NCBI GenBank assembly: GCA_013368325.1
Contig: JAACJK010000019.1
Span: 42,621 to 106,620 of the forward strand
Direction of reading: 5' to 3'
From: Ephemerocybe angulata
Taxonomy: Eukaryota > Basidiomycota > Agaricomycetes > Agaricales > Psathyrellaceae
Length of the DNA stretch: 64,000 nucleotides
Shown: piece after piece, positions 56,614-64,000 of the stretch
Layout: every line of letters begins with the position of its first letter
How positions within the stretch are numbered: position 1 is the first letter of the stretch
Notes under the pieces: generated by a model
What the model saw: only the letters and a program-made list of their open reading frames with translations
What the model was told of the DNA's origin: nothing
The model's database searches: none
Program-made: the position numbers and the translations under genes

Positions 56614-57095
56614 TTACAGCATCATATCATACGCGCGCAAACATACCATTCTATGGAGTTCCTCCGCTTCCAGGGAGTATCCACGTGCCCTCAGGTGCCT
56701 GGCAACGCAGTGGCGCGCTTTGTCTCCTAGTCCATACGCTACTTCAGCGTTGTAGAGGCGCATGCAGTTCATCATTCGGTGTGCCAGTTGCTGACACACG
56801 CCCGTGTGAATGATCCCATCACCCAATCCAGCTTCAGCGCCGGCTACGGCGAGGAGGTGGGCCCAGTGTCGAAGTTCGACGGAGTCTTGGATCGGGCCCA
56901 CATGCGTCCTCAACTTCTGGGCCTCCTCCAACCGCTTCGTCAACGCCCTAAACATTTTTGTGGTGTAGTCGAACAGCAACTCAGGATCCATTCGGGCAAA
57001 GTATTCAGTTGGTGTCTAGATGGTTGTTAGGATCAAAGGAGCGGGTACCCGTAAGACGAACTCACCATGGTTTCCTCGTTCTGGGCGGTATTCAT
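56614..57095 (-). CDS. Small helical protein, paralog of the gene at 57590
   Basis: Two minus-strand exons: 57095..57066 (MNTAQNEETM) and 57015..56614; about 143 residues. An alternative uses a GTATGT donor at 56646 and a short last exon 56604..56590, giving 137 residues. The protein is all helical, ending in repeats that look TPR-like (CVARHLRARGYSLEAEELHRM). The C-terminal half aligns with the gene at 57590-58358 (CMHLEF...MLAQTLVDRNEHAMAEDLYEEV), and both start M-[ND]-T-A-Q. Function unknown. Confidence 0.5.
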
Positions 57096-57589
57096 AGCGT
57101 AAAGGAGAGTGGAGATGCTAGAGAGTGTGTAACGCTAAATTCAGCGGAGAGTTGGGCAAGGGGTGCAGTGCCGTTTCCTATCCCACCCCAACCTTTATAC
57201 AAGTAAAATGACCGCCGGTCCGCCCAGCTGTTCTAAAGTACATTTCTGATTGCAGGGTCCAACTTGTGACCGATCTCGTGGTCTCAGGCTGTCACCTCTA
57301 CTCAATCCTTATGGAGCAGCCGCATCCGAAGGTCAATGCCGCCCCAATATTCAAATGTACTTAGATATGGTACGCCAGAACGTTAAGCTCCAATCGATAA
57401 TCCCTTCTTATACATATGTAGATATATTCGTAGAGTTCGCGTGGTAGAAGATAATGTAAATTAGCGACTGCGGCAATAGTATACGGACAAATAGTACGGT
57501 ACGAAGATGAGGAAATGTAAGGGAACGGTGGGAGAAGGGTAAACCGACCGGTCCTAACAGAACACAGATCTTGAAGGTGCAGCGGGTGC
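57096..57589. other. Intergenic region between paralogous genes
   Basis: 494 bases without supported features. The 57590 gene ends here and the 56614 gene's promoter must lie within it. Confidence 0.3.
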
Positions 57590-58358
57590 TCAGATACTGT
57601 GTCGTCGCTCACGAGGTGTGCCCACTGACGCCTCATCTTCGCTACCCTCGCTGGTGGCACCTAGGCGAACAGCACGGCCCTCAGTGGCGCCGACATCGTG
57701 CTCGCCGCGGCACTGAGGCAAGTCGTTGAGGCAGACGTTGTATTCGAGTTCAGGCCAGCCAAAGTCGTCGTCTAATTGCTCACGTCAGGGTCTATTAGTG
57801 TCTTTCCCTTGTCGAAGGTTACTCACCTATTTCTCGGACCTCTTCGTAAAGGTCTTCTGCCATCGCGTGCTCGTTCCGATCGACCAGGGTCTGCGCCAGC
57901 ATCTGCACTGTATCTCTCGAGAACTCGAGGTGCATGCAGACGGTGTCGAATGCCGACCATGCTTTCTCGTATGCGACCTGAGTCCGATGGACCTCCTCAT
58001 TCCTCCACCCCCCTATTGCGAGCGTATCCGTCCAGTCCAATGCCCGGGAGAGGGCCGCACGCCACGACCTTCTCATGACATACTTTCTTCGCCTATCGTC
58101 GCACTTCCGCCTTGCTTTCCTTTTCCTAGTACACAGTATTTTGTGCATGTCAATGGCGAGCGCGACGGCGTCTTCAGAGGGGAGACTTTCGATGAACTCG
58201 ATCGTAGTCTAGAAGAGACCGTCATATTATTTAAGTAGCGGTAGTATAAAGGTTGTTGGGAGAAGGCAGCTTACTTCGAAGGGTATTGTCTCCCCGGTGG
58301 CAGCCATGCGAAGCAGCTGTTCGATTGCTGGGATGAGGGGATACTGTGCTGTGTCCAT
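57590..58358 (-). CDS. Small helical protein, paralog of the gene at 56614
   Basis: Three minus-strand exons: 58358..58275 (MDTAQYPLIPAIEQLLRMAA), 58208..57827, 57771..57590; about 215 residues. Middle part: a basic stretch (TRKRKARRKCDDRRRKYVMR), then two helices with WRAALSRALDW and a TPR-like repeat (MLAQTLVDRNEHAMAEDLYE). The C-terminus is acidic and low complexity. Its resemblance to the gene 0.5 kb downstream suggests tandem duplication with divergence. Function unknown. Confidence 0.55.
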
Positions 58359-59713
58359 TGGAGAATAGTGGGTGGTTTAAGACAGAGATGTTGGTGCTAT
58401 AAAGCGCCTAGCTTCTTGAATTTATATGGGGACCTAAAGGATCATTTGTGCAATCACTGTGCGGTCCCGTAATTCGGAGCAACCCATGCCGTCTTGTTAG
58501 GTGAGATCAAAGGGTCCAGGACAATCCCCAGCAACACGCCGCTTCCTTTCACCGCCCCATTCTGCCCCTTCCACGCGAAAAATTCCTCCTGCTTCTATAG
58601 GCATTGCCTTCCCCCCTTCCAGCCTTCAATAAAGCTATAGACGGACGCCCGGGTTGTCTGAAGGCATGTATGTGGGGATATACTATTTTAGGCAGCCCGA
58701 CGGGCTGCTGTGACCTCCACATATGTCACGTCAGGAGTGGGACACGGCGAGTCCACAATTTAGGTAAGTACCGTTCATGTCCTGCCTTCTACTAGTCCGT
58801 TAGTCTAGGAGACAGGTGTGGACCGTCCCTACCGCTGAGGGAAATCACGGACACCGTACCATACGGCTTCTCGACGTACTTCAAGAGGATCGAATCGCAT
58901 ACCGCCCTTTGGCACAGTTAGGAATGTTTTCGTCTGCACGGCCCGAAGTCTATCCCTCTGAGGTACGAATTGCAAGCTATATTACCCATGCGATCTGACC
59001 CACGACATACGCAGGTCAATTGGTAGATACCCGCCAGCCTGGGGTAAAGGCTGCGGTCGCGACACGACGACGCCAACACCCCCTACCATCGGTAGTCGGA
59101 AGCGAATACTCCACCTCCTTCGACGCCGTTCAATATGCCTCTCGGGACATCCATATTCAGGTTCTTCCGCACACCTACCTACCCATGTGGCAGGCGCAGC
59201 CATCGCTCAGGCAAGAGGTTCTGCTGGGATATATCGGACGGTGATGGCCACTTTCAAGTCCCCAGCTGGTACAGGGATTCGTATGGCAAGGAGTACCAAT
59301 ACACCTAGGACATTCATCGACAAGGACAGCGCGCTGCTACCAAAGCGCTGGAGCAAGTTGGTTTCGGACAGGCATATTTCGTCGTCGGGTGCCCATGAGG
59401 CTTGTACTAGCTGTCCTGGCGCACAGTGCCGATGTCACACATTCGGGTCAACCTCTTGTCTGGTACGTCTTTCCAGTACACGTACGACACTACGTCTAAT
59501 ATACTATTCACTCAGTATTTCAAGGCGTTCTGTTCACCCTCCATGCCCTCCGCCATCCGATGGACACCACCCTTCATCCCCGCAAGTCCTTCGCAAATGA
59601 TCCCCAATCATTGTGATCATTGATGACAACACAATGGCGGTCACGCCTGGCGGGGCTGGACAGGTTCAAGGTTGGGTAAGCGAGCCAACCCCTGCTTTTC
59701 GTTTGCTTCCGAC
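58359..59713. other. Region with decayed coding-like pieces
   Basis: 1.35 kb. 59020-59500 holds coding-like frames that break repeatedly (for example VLPHTYLPMWQAQPSLRQEV, then CWDISDGDGHFQVPSWYRDS in another frame), suggesting a decayed gene upstream of gene X. A perfect short hairpin GCAGCCC-GAC-GGGCTGC lies near 58693. Confidence 0.4.
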
Positions 59714-60468
59714 ATGGACCTCATCGTACACGAGGTGGGCGACGTAGACGTGGAGTTGCTCATCGCCGACGCGAAAGCCATATCTAGGGTATGCTCTATC
59801 GCACGGCTTACAGTCATAGAACTAATGCCACGTCCATCGTAACATCGCAGGGTCAACGGTGGCCGATGACGAAGTGTGCCTTCTTTGGTTCTAGTTGTTC
59901 TAAGCCTTTCATAGTCCCAGCGGCTACCCAGTGCACATCCATTGGAAAGGGCCGACCTATGGACATATTCTTCAGATCGTATGTCAACGCGGCGATCCCC
60001 CGCTCGTCGTTGGTATACAACCTGGACGACTACTTCATAGAGGTCAACAGATACCCTGCGCACAGCTTGGTGGAGGGCCCATGGCGGTACGCCATATTCA
60101 CGTCTCAAAACGTACGTGATTCGGTTACAAGCATGAACTTGAAGAGTATTCTAAAATCATCTAATATCCGCGCCTTGTAGTGCAACGACGAAGTGAACAA
60201 GTTGGTGCGACGCCTGTACAAAGGTCAAGACCTGCACGTCCATGGCTGTGTGCTAGTCGCCAAGGCTGACCACATGGGCATCGTCCATCCGGTACACGAA
60301 TCCGATTTGTCGCAGATTGAGACCATGCTTGTCGAGTAGGTCTCCGCCTTCCAGTTCATGAGATCTGTGCCCTCTAATCGATTACGATCCAGGAACCTAA
60401 TCACACAGTATCAGGTGGTGACAGTCAACCCTGACATGCGATCCACCGAAGCGATCAACGTATTTTGA
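59714..60468 (+). CDS. Gene X: unrecognised protein, partner of the NTase-like gene
   Basis: Four exons: 59714..59788, 59851..60111, 60181..60335, 60393..60468; about 188 residues. The GTAGGT donor at 60336 was chosen because reading through gives an immediate stop while splicing yields the plausible tail NLITQYQVVTVNPDM. Features: an acidic start (VHEVGDVDVELLIADAKA), PRSSLVYNLDDYFIEVNRYP, WRYAIFTSQN, VHGCVLVAKADHMGIVH and a final beta-like segment. Mixed alpha/beta, cytosolic by lack of signals. A degraded relative (WAIFTATK, VWGNIVVVKTDRMGEV) is at 63718-64000 on the opposite strand. It lies 235 bases upstream of the NTase-like gene on the same strand. Confidence 0.55.
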
Positions 60469-60703
60469 GGAGCGGAATTTTGATGTATCCCCGCGCGTAT
60501 ACCCCCACCACCATCTCTTCGCGTGGACGCGGGACGTTGGGGAGACGATTGGGGCTTAAAGGTCCGACTAGTAATGTCGAAGGTCCCCGCACCTCACATT
60601 CCTCCCCTTCGCGCGATATATCCCTCTCTTACTCTCTCTCACTGTCGTTACATGCCCCAATACCATTCCTTTCACTACCCCCGATAACTTAGTCCCAAGC
60701 ATA

Positions 60704-61897
60704 ATGTCCTCTCCCCTTTCAAACTATTCGTACCCCTCCACGCCTCCCGCCAGTCCCAGTTCGATTCGAAATACGCCATGGGCACCGTCGCGCACCCCTA
60801 CACGAACATCTGCACGCCTGGCCATCAAGAACACTCGGTTTCCGTCGTTCCCTCGGTTGGACGAACCCGTTACGCTCTTCGCGCCGAAGATAAAGGACCG
60901 CGCAGGTCCACGCCGATTCAACAGCGCCGAAGCCTTCTACTATTGTACGGAGCTCATGGGTATGGCACTGTCCTACTGCGACTGGCACACCATCCAAAGC
61001 ATGTCACGCACTAATCGACACGGGAGAGGGTTGGCTCAAACCGCGACCGAGATCATCCTGAAACACATATTATGCCCTTTCATCCTCCTCCACCAGTTCT
61101 ACGACTTCTTGGAAAAGATGAACGATACCGGCGCCGGCATCATGGGGTCGGTTGCCAGAAGGATGCTCGCTACCAACTCGATGATGATGCAACACGCCAT
61201 AAAGGTCAAGGACTTTCGGTACCTCAGGTCCAACGACCTGAACATCGTGGTCCCCAAAGGGAGCTTGGACGCGATGGTGGAGTGGTTTACAGCACACAGT
61301 TACGACGCCTGGGACACCGAGGTGGTATCAAAGCCGTACGTCGGATCGGTACGCAGGATGGTCTCCGCGACCCGTCAGCCGCAGAACGGAGTTCCGGTGG
61401 GCATCTCGATTAATGTTATGTGGGAAGCGCGTTGACCCTCATCATGCCAACAGCGCGCGAGAATTACGATTAGCGAAAGCCTAGGGAATGTGATGCAGGT
61501 CATCCTTGCATCCAACATGACCTGCCAAACCAACTTGGTGACGTCCACACGCGTCTACGCAGTCTACCCCACGCTGGTGACAGACCAGCACGCCCTCAAG
61601 ACGGACATAACGAGTCTCATCTCTCCGCGTCGACCGAGACCCCCTTACCTCCTTCGCACCTCGAACTTCAGGTGGACCGGACCCTGCGGATTCCACTGCC
61701 CATCTCTACCCAGGAAAACAGTCGGGGACAAAGGGATAGCTTCTTTCCTATGGAACACGAGGTATCCTATCCCGGAGTCTAGGTACAGCGACACAGACTC
61801 CCTCTTGGCCCAATCCATCTTGCAATGGCGCTTTGCTAAACGCTGTGGAAATCCCAAGTGCAAGCGGTTCATGCCCCCGCGGTCATTAGTAATGTAA
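60704..61897 (+). CDS. Protein with nucleotidyltransferase-like signature and Cys-pair tail
   Basis: Two exons, 60704..61396 and 61454..61897 (57-base intron, GTGGGC donor, removing an in-frame TGA); about 378 residues. Residues 1-70 are Ser/Pro/Thr-rich and disordered. An F-box-like helix pair (YCDWHTIQSMSRTNRHGRGLA) is followed by GIMGSVARRML (GS at about 147) and, 30 residues later, NDLNIVVPKG (about 177-186). GS...DLDI is the metal-binding pattern of nucleotidyltransferases; here it reads DLNI, so catalysis is doubtful. The second exon gives ITISESL, NMTCQTN, VYAVYP, then GPCGFHCPS and CGNPKC, a paired-cysteine tail I have seen in a large Agaricomycete hypothetical family. The signature-based reading is inference. 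Confidence 0.55.
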
Positions 61898-62563
61898 GCA
61901 CGGTTATTGGGACCTCCAGATACCTCTGAGCGTCGACTTTCTCCCCACGCTGAGGCTTTCGCTTCCCCTTCGAAGATTCCCCAACTCTCTTTAGCGGCGC
62001 TTATTCCTTATTCCATTACTCTAACGTTCGTGTTTGTCGTTTCGTCCAAGTGAGGCCCCAACATTCTCAACCTGGAACGGTTACGTATATACCCCTTCAG
62101 TACCCTTTACCTCTTGGACAGTTCATCGCCCATCTCCCTCCGTTTCTACCCCAATCCCGGTCTATTTGCGTCATGCGTCCCTCCTCGCGCTTGTATACCC
62201 CGACCGGTCGTCATATGTCATATCATCCCTTATACTCTACCTATACCTCCCACCCTCTTTCATCCTTCGAGTCCATCTTCTACAAATACGACACGCTGTA
62301 ATAGGTTCCAACTATCGTCACTCATTTGCATGCCTATGTCTCAGCCCGTCGGGGGGAAGCAATTAAGTCGTCATACCGCGGTACACGGACTGGTGGCAGT
62401 AAGACCCTTCCACTATTGGACGGTGGACACCCTCGTAGCCGCACGCTGCAATACTTTTGCGAACTTAACACCACATCATACCGCGGCGGTGAGACGGCGG
62501 ATACTCAAGGTCGAACGAGATGGGTATCGATTAGATAACTAATCAGCACTACGTACAATAGAG
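61898..62563. other. Spacer at the centre of the inverted two-gene unit
   Basis: 666 bases between the two convergent NTase-like genes. Pyrimidine-rich short words (CTCCCTCC, TACCCC) but no gene. A TACCGCGG-containing word recurs at 62375 and 62481. Confidence 0.4.
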
Positions 62564-63511
62564 TCAAGGGCGTAGATAGCGGCTGCGATCCTCGAACAAC
62601 ACCTTATTGGGACAGTGGTCATTATGGCACCTGCTATGTACCCTCCATATAAGAGGCTCGCTGCGCAAGAAGGATCGTCCATCGTCCTCCACCGATCCCC
62701 ATGATGTAAACTGTCCATCATCCATGGACCAGGAGTATATAGCGGCGCCATCGTCGTCGGGTGTTTTCCTCCAAGTTGCAGGGCATTGTAATCCACAGGG
62801 ACTGGTCCAGTGGGAGTTGTTGGGGATGACGGAGAACGTAAGATCTTCCGCATTGGAACTGGCGGGCGCTCCTTCGACGACTAAGCTTTCGTTGGCAAGA
62901 GTTGCACGAGGAAGCATGCACACCACGCTGTTATGGGTAATAGCGCACATTTGAGCTGAGTACGGGGTGCAGAGAACAACGCTGAGTGCTCTGGTCGCGC
63001 TGACGGACAGGAGGATGGTCCTGGTCTGAGAAATGTGTCACGGGGTACCGAGAACGGTCGAGATGTAGGACACTGACCTCGCATGGGGTTCGTCGATCGA
63101 ACCTCTCTATAACGTCGACGCTCGAACTACGTCGTTCGGAGGGAGGAAGAGCTCTCGACCGATATCCCTGCGAGCGCAGGAACGAGCGCATGACTCCTTC
63201 CATGCCGAACGACGTTGTAATATTGAGGTGGTAGCCTTCCGTCTGGGCTGAGTTGGCCCGTTCAGAAGGAGGACTTCTCGGACGACTGAGCCTACTATCG
63301 CTCCCTCAGACGCACGGAGGTACTCGATGAAGTCATCGAACGCGGTCCGCTCGATATACGGCTCGATGGCGTCCTTGATGCGTTGACGAAGCTCGTACTG
63401 GGCGACATTGGGTGCCGCGTTGGGGAAGAAGGAAGCTTGTACTAGGCGATCGATGGGCAAGAATCGAGCGACTTCGGCAACGATATCGGTATGGGAGGTC
63501 TCGGGCGGTAG
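62564..63511 (-). pseudogene. Decayed copy of the NTase-like gene
   Basis: Reading minus: FDDFIEYLRASEGAIVGSVVREVLLLN matches the GIMGSVARRML block of the 60704 gene. A one-base frame change then gives YHLNITTSFGMEGVMRSFLR (the NDLNIVVPKG block). A GTCAGT...CTCAG intron leads to RTILLSVSATRALSV, QMCAITHNSVVCM and the tail SPCGLQCPATWRK...HNDHCPN, ending at 62564. No ATG is found for the first frame. Gene order and domain order are as in the + copy. The loss of frame and start suggests a pseudogene, though an unusual splice could hide an intact gene. Confidence 0.6.
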
Positions 63512-63717
63512 GGCTCATGATTCGTAGATAGGGATTGGGATGAGGATGTAATACAAACAATACTACCAAGCCTGCCATCCCCAATACGACTTCGGTTTAG
63601 GGCTGACTAACGGATTTACGACTAAAGGATGGTTGTATTTGTTGTCGTCCTCAAATAGGCTACAAATGGCAGTGAGCCCCCTCTGGTAATGAGCTGTGAA
63701 ATAGTGATCATGCGCAC

Positions 63718-64000
63718 CTGGTAGATGAGAAGCTCCGCCACCCCTATGTCCTTTTCCACCATGTCGCAGACTTCGCCCATACGATCTGTCTTCACTACGA
63801 CTATGTTACCCCACACTGTACGGACGCCCCTCGCACTTGTAGGACTCGTACAGATCGTTCACCGGCAGGTCTATAGGTCCACGACCCTATCGCGGAACCA
63901 AAGAGAGGTGAGAAGCTGAAGGACCATCTAGAGCTGTGGAGCAGGAGCGCTTACCGCCTTAGTGGCCGTAAAAATAGCCCAGTTATTACGCTGAAGGCGA
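63718..64000 (-). pseudogene. Decayed copy of gene X (runs off right edge)
   Basis: Minus-strand sequence from the window edge encodes NNWAIFTATKA followed by a GTAAGC donor, a VNDLYESYKCEGR segment, and, after a one-base shift, TVWGNIVVVKTDRMGEVCDM to AELLIYQ. These align with WRYAIFTSQN, VNKLVRRLYKG and VHGCVLVAKADHMG of gene X at 59714. The 5' part lies outside the window. Confidence 0.55.

Noticed and set aside
1..64000. CRISPR arrays, bacterial operons, integrated virus
   Set aside because: No regularly spaced short repeats of CRISPR type, no Shine-Dalgarno-led gene trains, and no viral structural or polymerase genes; the only virus-like sequence is the gypsy remnant.

Overview
The window reads as intron-dense nuclear DNA of a basidiomycete, most likely an Agaricomycete mushroom-forming fungus. 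Coding frames are broken every 100-500 bases by 40-66 base introns with GTRNGT-type donors and YAG acceptors. The content is typical of that group: KDZ and Tnp2-type transposases, a chromodomain Ty3/gypsy remnant, expanded MYND-finger and JmjC-like families, and many short lineage-specific genes. All exon joins below were worked out by hand from frame, phase and splice signals and have no transcript support. Gene names rest on recognised motifs, not on a search.

Layout. 0-3 kb: tail of a KDZ transposase, then a repeat-rich stretch (247-base and 124-base tandem repeats, a nested palindrome, a poly-A tract, a purine minisatellite). 3-9.6 kb: a large JmjC-like protein with an acidic repeat tract, then a MYND protein. 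9.9-14 kb: an apparently intact Tnp2/CACTA-type transposase. 14-16 kb: SET-domain debris and a 32-base inverted repeat. 16-28.5 kb: a second MYND gene (-), a 1196-residue disordered protein (+), a D-amino-acid oxidase (-), and a second JmjC-like gene (+) whose metal ligands are lost. 28.7-32 kb: two small RING/coiled-coil genes around an unknown gene.

32.6-40.2 kb: two copies of an unrecognised membrane protein with repeated H-x3-C-x2-C-x6-C motifs flank a mosaic of gene fragments (COG6, HPC2/ubinuclein, Nik1-type HAMP), an unknown gene and RMI1. 41-47 kb: an NmrA-like oxidoreductase, a small MIF4G protein and a secreted protein resembling beta-pore formers. 47.8-53.8 kb: an intron-containing tRNA-Glu(CTC), a TDG/MUG uracil/thymine-DNA glycosylase with a 19-base exon, and a gypsy fragment. 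54-58.4 kb: small unknown genes including a tandem paralogous pair. 59.7-64 kb: a two-gene unit (unknown gene X plus a protein with a nucleotidyltransferase-like signature) present intact on + and, tail to tail, as a decayed copy on -.

Housekeeping functions are DNA repair and recombination (RMI1, TDG), D-amino-acid catabolism and tRNA-Glu. Most of the rest is lineage-specific or transposon-derived. The best candidates for something undescribed are the HCC-repeat membrane protein pair and the inverted X/NTase-like module.
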